Positions 1 through 7,268 of a stretch of 13,624 nt of DNA are shown here, in pieces. The DNA lies in contig CAJKDC010000080.1 in assembly GCA_905198575.1 (NCBI GenBank), positions 1-13,624 on the forward strand, given 5' to 3'. The notes under the pieces were generated by a model, which was not told the origin of the DNA, did not search any database, and was given only the letters and a program-made list of their open reading frames with translations. Source of the stretch: an uncultured Bacteroides sp. (lineage in GTDB: Bacteria > Bacteroidota > Bacteroidia > Bacteroidales > Bacteroidaceae). Within the stretch, counting starts at the first letter, position 1; every line of letters begins with the position of its first letter. Made by a program: the position numbers and the translations under genes.

Positions 1-25
1 CGATTCTATGTTTAATTTTAATTTA

Positions 26-43
26 TCGGTAAAAATTTACCGA
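26..43. repeat. 18-bp perfect palindrome upstream of the methyltransferase gene
   Basis: The sequence TCGGTAAA-AA-TTTACCGA has two perfect 8-base arms around a 2-base centre and ends 18 bases before the likely ATG at 62. The 2-base centre is too tight for a normal RNA hairpin loop and no T run follows, so a DNA-level dimer operator is a better reading than a terminator. No regulator gene is visible in the window and no clear promoter was recognised around it, so the role is inference. Confidence 0.45.
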
Positions 44-61
44 AGTATTGTATTATATATT

Positions 62-867
62 ATGCCGATTATAGAAATCACTTCTCTTAATCATTCCGGA
101 GTTGAAGTTTTCAGTAAACTTACCGAAGCGCAGTTGCGTAATAAACTGGAACCGGATAAAGGAGTGTTTATAGCCGAAAGCCCCAAAGTTATTCAGGTAG
201 CCTTGAATGCCGGATATGAGCCGCTTGCCATTTTGTGCGAGCAGAAACACATTACTGGTGATGCCGCTGCTATCCCCTTGCACAATGTGGTGATATACCT
301 GTCTATACGGGTAGCCGTGACCTGTTGGCTTCGCTTACGGGATATGTATTGACCCGTGGAGTGCTTTGTGCCATGCATCGGCCCCCTGTACGAAAAGTGG
401 CAGAGGTCTGTGCAGGAGCTCAAAGAGTAGTGGTGATTGACGGAGTAGTAGATACTACGAATATCGGTGCAATATTTCGGGCTGCTGCAGCTTTAGGCAT
501 TGATGCCGTACTGCTGACTAGAAACTCCTGCGATCCGCTGAATCGTAGAGCAGTAAGGGTATCTATGGGTTCTGTCTTCCTAGTGCCTTGGACATGGCTG
601 GACGGCTCGGTTACGGAATTGGGACAGCTCGGCTTTAAGACAGTAGCAATGGCACTTACAGACAATTCTGTTTCTATTGATAGCCCGCTGTTGGCTGCAG
701 AATCACGTCTGGCCATCGTAATGGGAACCGAAGGCGATGGCTTACCAGCCGAAACAATTGCTGCGACAGACTATGTGGCACGTATTCCCATGGCTTATGG
801 CGTTGATTCACTGAATGTAGCTGCTGCCGCTGCCGTTGCTTTCTGGGAGTTACGGGTGAAGAAATAA
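62..867 (+). pseudogene. TrmH/SpoU-family RNA 2'-O-methyltransferase, frameshifted
   Basis: This is a SPOUT-class RNA 2'-O-ribose methyltransferase of the TrmH/SpoU family, expected to methylate rRNA or tRNA using S-adenosylmethionine. The start at 62 is chosen because MPIIEITSLNH begins the recognisable N-terminal substrate-binding part (EAQLRNKLEPDKGVFIAES). The catalytic domain, encoded roughly from 430 on, shows all three SpoU motifs: the N-IG-R motif in DTTNIGAIFRAA, IVMGTEGDGLP, and RIPMAYGVDSLNVAAAAA forming the knot. The two halves are in different frames. Frame 2 is good up to the CCCC run at 274-277 and frame 1 is good from there on. Adding one C would give continuous ...AAIPLAQCGDIPVYTG... 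So this is a 1-base deletion in a short C run: either a real inactivating mutation or a sequencing error. No substrate can be assigned from sequence. The next gene follows after 42 bases, so co-transcription is likely. Confidence 0.85.
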
Positions 868-909
868 CAATCGCTGATTTATGAATTTAATACTATACGG
901 AAAATACCA

Positions 910-2532
910 ATGAATCTGAAAGGAAAATTTTTTACAACATTCGCATTTTCGTGCTTGGCCGCTGCTGCCGCTGCACAAGCCGTAGGTGTAGAGCCGCCTG
1001 TCATGGGATGGAGTTCATGGAACACTTATCGAGTAAATATCAACGAGGACCTGATTAAAAAACAGGCCGATGCGATGGTCGGGAAAGGACTGCGCAAAGC
1101 AGGATACCAGTTTATCAATGTAGACGATGGCTTTTTCGGCTGGCGTGATGAAAAAGGAGTGTTGCATACACATCCGGAGCGTTTCCCTAACGGGATGAAA
1201 GTGGTGGCCGATTATATTCACTCCAAAGGTTTGAAGGCCGGAATTTATTCAGAGGCGGGAAGTAATACTTGTGGCTCTATCTGGGATGCCGACAAGAATG
1301 GTATCGGAGTAGGTCTTTATGGCTATGAGCGACAGGATGCCAATCTGTTTTTCAATGAATGGGGATTTGATTTTATAAAAATAGACTACTGCGGTGCCGG
1401 ACAGCAACTGGAATTGGATGAAGAAGAACGTTATACAGCTATCGTAGAAGCCATTCGTGAGGTTTGTCCACGTAATATTTCGCTGAATATCTGCCGATGG
1501 GCTTACCCTGGAACTTGGGTGAAGAAATTGGCACGCTCGTGGCGTATCAGCCCGGATATTGCACCTAACTGGGAGGCTGTGAAACGCTGCATCCGCATGA
1601 ACTTGTATCTTTCTGCCTATGCCGGTGGCGGCCATTACAATGATATGGATATGCTGGAAATAGGTCGTGGACTAACGCGCGATGAGGAAGAAACACACTT
1701 TGGTATGTGGTGTATCATGAGCTCTCCGTTGCTGATTGGCTGCGACTTGACTACAGTGCCAGAGGCTTCACTGGAGCTATTGACGAACGAAGAACTGATA
1801 GCACTGAATCAGGATCCGCTGGGTTTGCAAGCTTATATCGTGCAGCATGAGCGGGACGGATATGTGTTGGCTAAAGACATTGAGCAGAAAAGAGGAAAGG
1901 TACGTGCGGTAGCCTTGTACAACCCCTCGGATAATGAATGCCAGTTCGAAGTGCCGGTAAATATTCTTGAGTTTGAAGGAGCTGTTAAAGTGCGCGATTT
2001 GGTGAAACGCAAGGATGAAGGACGTGTTAAGGAGGTTATTAAGTATCGTGTTCCAGCTCATGGTGTAAAGATTCTGCGTGTGGAAGGCGAAAAGCGAACA
2101 GACCCTATACGTTACGAGGCTGAACAGGCATATCTTAATCAGTACGATGCCTTGCTGAAACGTCCTCGTGCCGTGGCTTATCAGTCCTTCGAAGGAGCTT
2201 CTGGTGACATGACCATCTGCAATCTGGGTGGGCACAAAGATAATTACGCAGAGTGGAATGAGGTATACAGCAGCACCGGAGGAAAGTATAAACTGAAAAT
2301 CCATTATGTACCGGCAGGTAAGCGTGAACGTGAAATTGAGGACCGTCGGATGGAGGTAACCGTGAATGGTAACCGTACTACGATAAGTAATCTGGAAACA
2401 GATCGTTCCAAAGGGGTGTCTGTTGTGGAAATTCCTGTAGAACTGAATAAAGGATATAATGTGATACGTATTGGAAGCCGTTATACATGGACTCCTGATT
2501 TGGATTGTCTGGTAGTTGAAGCTGTAGAGTAA
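910..2532 (+). CDS. Secreted GH27 alpha-galactosidase with C-terminal CBM-like domain
   Basis: This 540-residue protein hydrolyses terminal alpha-galactosyl (or related alpha-N-acetylgalactosaminyl) linkages. Residues 1-24 form a signal peptide with a hydrophobic, Ala-rich core ending AQA, so export to the periplasm or surface is expected. The (beta/alpha)8 GH27 domain runs from about 27 to 310: MGWSSWNTY at 32-40, NVDDGF at 70-75, KAGIYSE at 109-115, FIKIDYCG at 155-162 with nucleophile D159, RISPDI at 212-217 with acid/base D216, and YNDMDML at 243-249. A beta-sandwich linker domain follows (about 310-395). Residues 400-540 (YEAEQA..., ending LDCLVVEAVE) look like a CBM35/CBM6-type carbohydrate-binding module. 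The start at 910 gives the signal peptide. It lies 42 bases after the methyltransferase and is followed by a strong hairpin. Substrate preference within GH27 cannot be decided by eye. Confidence 0.92.
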   Translation: MNLKGKFFTTFAFSCLAAAAAAQAVGVEPPVMGWSSWNTYRVNINEDLIKKQADAMVGKGLRKAGYQFINVDDGFFGWRDEKGVLHTHPERFPNGMKVVADYIHSKGLKAGIYSEAGSNTCGSIWDADKNGIGVGLYGYERQDANLFFNEWGFDFIKIDYCGAGQQLELDEEERYTAIVEAIREVCPRNISLNICRWAYPGTWVKKLARSWRISPDIAPNWEAVKRCIRMNLYLSAYAGGGHYNDMDMLEIGRGLTRDEEETHFGMWCIMSSPLLIGCDLTTVPEASLELLTNEELIALNQDPLGLQAYIVQHERDGYVLAKDIEQKRGKVRAVALYNPSDNECQFEVPVNILEFEGAVKVRDLVKRKDEGRVKEVIKYRVPAHGVKILRVEGEKRTDPIRYEAEQAYLNQYDALLKRPRAVAYQSFEGASGDMTICNLGGHKDNYAEWNEVYSSTGGKYKLKIHYVPAGKREREIEDRRMEVTVNGNRTTISNLETDRSKGVSVVEIPVELNKGYNVIRIGSRYTWTPDLDCLVVEAVE

Positions 2533-2555
2533 TCGTATTGTTGCAGCATGGATTT

Positions 2556-2600
2556 AAAGCCCTTGAAAATCATAGTAGTATATGTATTTTCAAGGGCTTT
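2556..2600 (+). terminator. Hairpin terminator after the alpha-galactosidase gene
   Basis: A perfect 15-bp inverted repeat, AAAGCCCTTGAAAAT (2556-2570) and ATTTTCAAGGGCTTT (2586-2600), flanks a 15-base loop, starting 23 bases after the stop codon. The 3' arm ends in TTT. The arms end in A and T runs in either orientation, so it could work bidirectionally, but its position fits termination of the upstream plus-strand unit. Confidence 0.75.
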
Positions 2601-2673
2601 ATGTTTGGTATAACTAGATTGAACTATTTTAAATCATAAAAAAATATATATGGATAATGAAAAAGTCCATTTG

Positions 2674-2726
2674 TGTAGATAGTAATCGAAAAGTATACCA
2701 CTATAATAATTGAAAAGTATACCACT
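2674..2726 (+). repeat. Left end of the IS21 element with two subterminal repeats
   Basis: The terminal sequence begins TGTAGATAG. Two identical 15-base direct repeats, GAAAAGTATACCACT, lie at 2688-2702 and 2712-2726, 24 bases apart. Their core GTATAC is itself palindromic. They are probably transposase-binding sites, by analogy with IS21. Confidence 0.8.
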
Positions 2727-2785
2727 TAATCAACGTTTTCTTCGTTATTTCAACCTTCAAGTTGCATAGCGATCAGAAGTAAACC

Positions 2786-4378
2786 ATGATTAAGATGGAT
2801 AAGAAAGAACAGATTTTACATTACTATCGTGTAGATGGTCTTAGTTTGCGGGAGATATCCCGTAGAGTTGGGTTAAACAGAAAGACAGTAACCCGTTATG
2901 TCCGTGAGTTTGAAAAGATGTCTTTACAGGATGGCTAAGACGGCATTGAGCGTTGCCTTCAACAAAAACCCGCTTATTCTTCCTGTCGTAAATCCGAGCG
3001 TACCCGTCTCACGGATGCTGTTTGTGCCGAGATTGACTATTGGTTGGAAGAGAATGCACGACGTCGTTTGAAGCGGTTGCATAAACAATGCCTGAAGCGT
3101 CAGGACATTCACCGTGTACTGATAGAGAAGGGATACGACATCAGTTATTCAAGTGTATGCAAGTACATCCAACGTCGTAACGAAGCAAAAACAAGAAAAC
3201 CCAAGGAAGCTTTCATCAAACAATATTATGAGCCTGGACAGGAATGTGAATTTGACTGGGGCGAGGTCAAACTTTATATAGATGGTAAACTGACCACATT
3301 TACCATGGCTGTATTTGCCCTTTGCCATAGTGAAGGAAGATGGGCCTATCTGTTCCGCCATCAGGACAATCTGGCTTTTATGGAGTCACACCGCAATTTT
3401 TTCCATGATGTGCATGGTGTACCTCATACGATGGTGTATGACAATATGAAGGTGGCCGTGATACTAAAACCGGATGGTAAGCAGCCGACGGATTCCCTTA
3501 CCCGTATGTGTACCTTCTACGGCTTCAATTTCCGTTTTTGTAATGCACGTGCCGGATGGGAGAAAGGACACGTGGAGCGTAGTGTGGACTATGTCCGCGG
3601 CCGTGCATTCACCACCCGAATAAACTTTGACTCCGTGGAGGCTGCCCAGCAGTGGCTTTCACGCATATGTGAAGGTGTCAACAGAGAAACAGGAAGTATA
3701 GCCACAGGAAAGAAACCGGAAGCTTTGAGACGGGACATTGATGCCATGTTGCACTTTCCCGGTGACTTCGGATGCTTTGATATGATGGCATGCTCCGTTG
3801 ACAAGCAATCCACAATCTGTGTCAAGGGCTGTCATTACTCCGTTCCGGACAGCCTTGTCGGACAAACCGTTACAGTACAGCTCTATAGCGAAAAACTGCA
3901 CATCTATGACACTGACCACAAGAAAGTGGCCGGACATGAGCGCAGCTATGACAAAGGGTCCTGGCATTTTGACATCAACCACTATCCGGACACGTTGATA
4001 AGAAAACCGGGGGCATTGAAAGGTTCCGTAGCGCTCAAGCAAATGCCTCAGAAGATGCAGGAGCTGTTCCGTGTGCATTATGCCGATAACGGAAAGGACT
4101 TCCTGGCGCTTTTGAAGTACTGTCAGCAGAAAGGTCACGACTATGATGACGTACTGAAAGCTGTGAAAATAATACGGATGCGTGGAGCCAGACACATCAA
4201 TACCGACCAAATAAAGGTGGCACTGGAAACAATGAATGCAGGACCGCTTACTTTTTCCGAAGCACAAAGGACGGAGGCCTTCCTGGAAATCGAAATGGGC
4301 AGTGAAGACGTACTCTCGCAACTTGATGCCGTCATGTGTGGGAATGGAATCTATAATGTTGGGAGGATAGACGTATGA
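2786..4378 (+). pseudogene. istA: IS21 transposase IstA, interrupted by an in-frame stop
   Basis: IstA is the DDE-type transposase of IS21 elements. The reading frame begins at ATG 2786 (MIKMDKKEQIL) and codes for a helix-turn-helix at about residues 19-39 (LSLREISRRVGLNRKTV). A TAA at 2936-2938 stops it after 50 codons. The same frame continues without another stop to 4378, and the read-through protein would be 530 codons, within the family size. The DDE triad is present: FDWGEV (D157 in full numbering), VYDNMK (D219) and KGHVERSV (E264). The sequence straight after the TAA (DGIERCLQQK) still reads as coding, so a single G-to-T change of a GAA codon would explain the stop. The long downstream part can only restart at a weak codon such as TTG 3044, which would lack the DNA-binding domain. 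The stop TGA overlaps the istB start as ATGA. Confidence 0.88.
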
Positions 4379-5127
4379 ACGAGTTGGATGTCATAAATGC
4401 CTATGTACGGGAGCTTAAACTGGCAACGTTCAGGGAGAATGCCGAACCGTATGCACAGGATGCAGTGCGGGAGCAGTGGGGATATCTGGGCTATCTCAAA
4501 CGACTGCTTGAGGAGGAAGTGACAAGAAGACGTGAGAAAAGCAAGATTACACGCATCCATAAGGCCGGATTCCCACAGATGAAATACCTCGAAGAACTGG
4601 AACGTAATGAGTTACCCGTTGAAGGGCAAGCCATGTTGCCGATATTGGAGACATTGGAATTTATCAGGGAAGGCAGAAGCGCCGTCATGTATGGTAATCC
4701 TGGAACGGGAAAGACACATATAGCCATCGCACTTGGAATGAAGGCTTGTTTGGAAGGATACTCTGTGTTCTTTACATCCATACCGAGGCTGCTCACACAA
4801 ATACGGGAGGCAAAGACTGACCGAACACTGAGGAATCTGGAAGTCAAGTTTGAACGTTTTGACCTCGTCATCTGTGATGAACTCGGATATGTCGGTTTTG
4901 ACAAGGAGGGAGCCGAGATGCTGTTTAATCACCTCTCTCTCAGAACAGGAAAGAAGGCTGCCATTATCACAACCAATTTGCCTTTCACCAGATGGGATGA
5001 AGTATTAAAGGATAAAGTCTTGTGTGCGGCTCTTGTGGATAGATTGTGTCACAAATCATATTTAATCAATATGACAGGCACATCCTATCGTATCAAGGAA
5101 ACGAAAAAATTAACCAAGAAAATATAA
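4375..5127 (+). CDS. istB: IS21 ATP-binding helper protein IstB
   Basis: IstB is the DnaC/DnaA-like AAA+ ATPase that assembles on target DNA and directs IstA-mediated insertion. The 250-residue protein is full length for the family. It shows Walker A GNPGTGKT at 107-114, Walker B LVICDELG at 164-171, a sensor-like IITTNLPF at 197-204, and an arginine-finger/sensor region DRLCHKSY at 222-229. The start is certain: ATG 4375 overlaps the istA stop (ATGA) and a strong GGGAGGA ribosome-binding site lies just upstream at about 4361-4367, suggesting translational coupling. Unlike istA, it carries no lesion. Confidence 0.95.
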   Translation: MNELDVINAYVRELKLATFRENAEPYAQDAVREQWGYLGYLKRLLEEEVTRRREKSKITRIHKAGFPQMKYLEELERNELPVEGQAMLPILETLEFIREGRSAVMYGNPGTGKTHIAIALGMKACLEGYSVFFTSIPRLLTQIREAKTDRTLRNLEVKFERFDLVICDELGYVGFDKEGAEMLFNHLSLRTGKKAAIITTNLPFTRWDEVLKDKVLCAALVDRLCHKSYLINMTGTSYRIKETKKLTKKI

Positions 5128-5169
5128 TGTATAAACAACTTTTGATAACTTTGCAAATAGAAGATAAGA

Positions 5170-5219
5170 TGGTATACTTTTAGATTATTTTTTGGTATAC
5201 TTTCATGTTATTATTTACA
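5170..5219 (-). repeat. Right end of the IS21 element with two subterminal repeats
   Basis: Two copies of TGGTATACTTT, at 5170-5180 and 5193-5203, are inverted relative to the left-end repeats and spaced 23 bases apart. The outer one runs into CATGTTATTATTTACA, the terminal inverted repeat ending in CA at 5219. Confidence 0.8.
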
Positions 5220-5378
5220 GTAGGGATTAGCGATTGCAAGGATTTTCGGAAAATACTACCCGTAGGTGTGGAGATTTTTGCGGAAAACAGGAGGCTTGTC
5301 CTTGCTATCGGGTTAAAATCCCGAAAATACCTTCGCCACTGAAACGGAAATGACCTGCTGATGCGGATATGAGAAGAT

Positions 5379-5603
5379 ATGAATGGAGGTAAACGAAAAC
5401 TGTGGCAGATTCAAATAGAAAAGAAAATTCAGCCAAAGACGGCTAAAAAAAGGGATTTGCCCATAAGCGAAAATAGGAATGTGTCTTCACGTCTTTGTCG
5501 GAAGCCTGCTTTTGACGGAAACGGGAAGACTTTTTCCTTCACTTATGCTATCGTCGGAGATTGGTTGTCAGCATTTATGCCGACAACGAAACGAAGGAGC
5601 TGA
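5379..5603 (+). CDS. Doubtful small hypothetical ORF
   Basis: A 74-codon ATG-initiated frame encodes a basic N-terminal half rich in Lys and Arg (MNGGKRKLWQIQIEKK...) and no recognisable motif. An AGAAG-like sequence lies just before the ATG. It partly overlaps another open frame (from 5561). I do not recognise it. It may be a chance ORF or a remnant in the accessory region. Confidence 0.18.
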   Translation: MNGGKRKLWQIQIEKKIQPKTAKKRDLPISENRNVSSRLCRKPAFDGNGKTFSFTYAIVGDWLSAFMPTTKRRS

Positions 5604-5841
5604 TAAGAAAAATTCGGAGCGGTGGAAAGGTAAAGCCTACCACTTTACATAACCCAATAAAACAAGGAACTCCGCCTGCTAACGGTATGTTCTCATACCA
5701 TCAGCAAACGGAGATATTTGTTTCAGTAGTGCCATAAGTCCGATGGGTGTTTGTCTGGATTCATTCAGGTTACACTTATCGGACTGCCAACAATGGCTTT
5801 ACCAAAAATGCGGGCGGAAAGGATTTTTTCTTTGAGAGTTT

Positions 5842-5872
5842 TTTGTGAAAAGAGAGAATATAAGTACCTTTG
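5842..5872 (+). promoter_or_regulatory. Bacteroides-type promoter in the accessory region
   Basis: A -33 TTTG (5842-5845) is separated by 19 bases from a -7 TACCTTTG (5865-5872), a full match to the Bacteroides consensus TTTG-N19-21-TAnnTTTG. Transcription should start near 5879 and run rightwards into the leader ORF. The -7 lies within GTACCTTTGC (5864-5873), which also fits the GTAnnTTTGC target consensus of CTnDOT-type integrases. Confidence 0.7.
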
Positions 5873-5898
5873 CGATACAGAAAGAGTTATTTGAAGTT

Positions 5899-5946
5899 AT
5901 GCAAAACGCAGAAGACCAAAACACTCTGTATATTGCTAATTCGTAA
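5899..5946 (+). CDS. Putative 15-residue leader peptide (orphan attenuator)
   Basis: The ORF reads MQNAEDQNTLYIANS followed by TAA. It begins about 20 bases after the predicted start of the 5842-5872 promoter and ends 18 bases before a T-tailed hairpin. Short leader ORF plus hairpin is the usual layout of a translation-dependent attenuator. The composition shows no run of one amino acid, so amino-acid sensing is unlikely. An antibiotic-sensing leader, as known for Bacteroides resistance operons such as tetQ, is possible. No structural gene follows on this strand: the next gene is hisB in the opposite direction. Confidence 0.4.
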   Translation: MQNAEDQNTLYIANS

Positions 5947-5964
5947 CCCAATAGATATTCAACC

Positions 5965-6003
5965 AAAAGGTCGTTATTCATTCTCAATAATTTAGACCTT
6001 TTT
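5965..6003 (+). terminator. T-tailed hairpin after the orphan leader
   Basis: AAAAGGTC (5965-5972) pairs with GACCTTTT (5995-6002). Inside it TTATT (5974-5978) pairs with AATAA (5986-5990), leaving a small CATTCTC loop. The 3' arm runs into TTTTT. This is a credible intrinsic terminator or attenuator for the promoter at 5842-5872. Confidence 0.55.
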
Positions 6004-6071
6004 CGTAACTTTCATAATGCAAATATAATAATTTATTAAACTTGCCCCACTAAAAATCGGGTGAGCCGAAA

Positions 6072-6098
6072 TAAGGTGTCTCGTTTTGAAACACCTTA
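6072..6098 (-). terminator. Likely his operon terminator hairpin
   Basis: TAAGGTGT (6072-6079) and ACACCTTA (6091-6098) form an 8-bp perfect stem 26 bases beyond the hisB stop codon, with an inner TC/GA pairing around GTTTT. The T run on the minus strand is weak, so termination efficiency is uncertain. It may serve both strands. Confidence 0.55.
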
Positions 6099-6124
6099 AA
6101 TAAAATAAGTCAGTCTATTTATAA

Positions 6125-7249
6125 TTATATACATCCCTTGCTAGAAGGTATTTCATAGTGATAAATATCGCGTTTTATAGCCATTTTTAGAGCTCTAGCC
6201 AGTGCTTTGAATATTCCTTCTATTTTGTGGTGTTCGTTTTCTCCTTCCGCCTTTATATTTAAGTTCATTTTAGCAGCATCGCTTAGTGATTTGAAGAAAT
6301 GCAGAAACATCTCGGTTGGCATGTCTCCAATCTTTTCTCTTTTAAATTCAGCGTTCCATACTAGCCATGGGCGGCCTCCAAAATCGAGTGCTACCTGGCA
6401 TAAGCAGTCGTCCATTGGTAAGCAATAGCCGTATCGTTCGATTCCTCTTTTGCTTCCCAAAGCTTTATAAATACATTCTCCTAATGCTAATGCAGTGTCC
6501 TCAATCGTATGATGTTCATCTACGTGTAAATCACCTTTTACCTGAATCGTTAAATCGATTCCACCATGCTTTCCTATTTGTTCCAGCATATGGTCGAAAA
6601 ATCCTAATCCGGTCTGTATGTTGCAAGAACCGTTTCCGTCAAGGTTTACAGAAACATGGATATCTGTTTCTTTGGTTTTACGGTGAATGTTAGCTGTCCG
6701 TTCTCCAGCAAAGAGAAACTCACATACTTTATCCCATTCTGTAGAAGCCAATGCACAAAATGGCTTTAAGTCTTCAGATAGTGCAGATTTGTCTGCTTGA
6801 AGAAGAATCCCTTTGCATCCTAAATTCTTAGCTAATTGAATGTCTGTAGTTCTGTCCCCAATTACGAAACTGTTTGGCAGATCGTATTTCTCTTCGTCAA
6901 AATAAGCAGTAAGCATAGCTGTACCAGGTTTGCGTGTCGGCAGATTATCTTCCGGGAAACTGCGATCAATGTGCACGGCACTGAATGTTATACCTTCATT
7001 TTTGAAGCTTTGCATGATAAAATTATGTACAGGCCAGAATGTCTCTTCCGGGAACGAATCAGTGCCAAGACCATCTTGGTTTGTAACCATTACCAGTTCG
7101 AAATCCAACTGTTTGGCAATAAAACCTAAATTCTTGAATACACCTGGATAAAACTCCAATTTTTCGAAAGCATCAACTTGATAATCTGTTGGAGGCTCTA
7201 TAACCAATGTGCCATCCCTATCGATGAAAAGTATCTTTTTCTTTACCAT
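6125..7249 (-). CDS. hisB: Bifunctional HisB: histidinol-phosphatase / imidazoleglycerol-phosphate dehydratase
   Basis: HisB catalyses the dehydration of imidazoleglycerol-phosphate and, via its N-terminal domain, removal of phosphate from histidinol-phosphate. Residues 1 to about 165 are a HAD phosphatase: DRDGT at 10-14 with nucleophile D10, TNQDG at 56-60, and GDRTTD at 131-136. Residues about 185-374 are the dehydratase with metal-binding motifs FFDHML (217-222), HHTIED (246-251) and EHHKIE (339-344), ending PSSKGCI. Start 7249 (MVKKKILFIDRDG) is preferred over the in-frame ATG at 7309, which would overlap hisC and add 20 residues absent from the family. With it, hisB begins 19 bases after the hisC stop. 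The loop that in the E. coli enzyme carries zinc-binding Cys-His-Cys-Cys here reads HIDRSFPEDNLPTRKP, without any of these ligands. It is the last gene of the operon. Confidence 0.96.
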   Translation of the reverse strand: MVKKKILFIDRDGTLVIEPPTDYQVDAFEKLEFYPGVFKNLGFIAKQLDFELVMVTNQDGLGTDSFPEETFWPVHNFIMQSFKNEGITFSAVHIDRSFPEDNLPTRKPGTAMLTAYFDEEKYDLPNSFVIGDRTTDIQLAKNLGCKGILLQADKSALSEDLKPFCALASTEWDKVCEFLFAGERTANIHRKTKETDIHVSVNLDGNGSCNIQTGLGFFDHMLEQIGKHGGIDLTIQVKGDLHVDEHHTIEDTALALGECIYKALGSKRGIERYGYCLPMDDCLCQVALDFGGRPWLVWNAEFKREKIGDMPTEMFLHFFKSLSDAAKMNLNIKAEGENEHHKIEGIFKALARALKMAIKRDIYHYEIPSSKGCI

Positions 7250-7268
7250 ATTTCTTTTGTCTTTGGAT

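Larger units (their letters stand above)
2674..5219 (+). mobile_element. IS21-family insertion sequence
   Basis: The 2546-bp element carries istA and istB in the overlapping order diagnostic of the IS21 family. The ends are assigned from the terminal inverted repeat: 5' TGTAGATAGTAATC... at 2674 matches the reverse complement of ...TTATTTACA ending at 5219, with 21 of 27 positions identical by eye and the family's TG...CA termini. Each end also holds two copies of a subterminal AAAGTATACCA motif spaced 23-24 bases apart, as expected for IS21-type multi-repeat ends. The flanks (...CCATTTG on the left, GTAGGGATT on the right) show no 4-8 bp target duplication. istA contains an internal stop, so the copy may be immobile on its own. 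Confidence 0.88.
5220..6060. other. Accessory-looking region without a convincing gene
   Basis: This stretch lies between the IS right end and the his operon terminator and does not look like ordinary Bacteroidales intergenic DNA. On the plus strand there is a frame open from the IS junction to TGA 5340-5342 (reading ISDCKDFRKILPVGVEIF...), a 74-codon ORF (5379-5603), and a frame open from TTG 5561 to TAA 5735-5737 (containing YADNETKELIRKIRSGGK). None is recognised, and their overlapping frames suggest decayed or spurious coding. A small inverted repeat TCGGG/CCCGA sits at 5308-5324. From 5842 there is a promoter, a leader ORF and a hairpin, listed separately. A degraded piece of conjugative-transposon DNA is a plausible reading, but this is inference. 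Confidence 0.5.

Noticed and set aside
881..913. Ten-codon ORF MNLILYGKYQ whose stop overlaps the galactosidase start as ATGA
   Set aside because: No ribosome-binding site or composition signal supports it; such a short overlap arises easily by chance. Translational coupling to the galactosidase start cannot be excluded.
2931..3071. Overlapping ORF starting at ATG 2931 across the istA stop codon
   Set aside because: It is out of frame with istA, and the istA frame itself continues to code for recognisable transposase sequence. It is a shadow frame, not a programmed frameshift.
3659..4321. 220-codon minus-strand ORF inside istA
   Set aside because: It is antisense to a clearly recognised DDE transposase and has no domain signature.
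5146..5153. TAACTTTG, a -7 match near the IS right end that could be an outward promoter
   Set aside because: No TTTG lies 19-21 bases upstream, so there is only half a promoter.
5308..5324. TCGGG/CCCGA small hairpin as a transfer origin
   Set aside because: A five-base stem without a recognised nick sequence or adjacent relaxase gene is insufficient.
5799..5987. 62-codon minus-strand ORF across the orphan leader
   Set aside because: It is antisense to a consensus promoter and hairpin, and has no recognisable motif.
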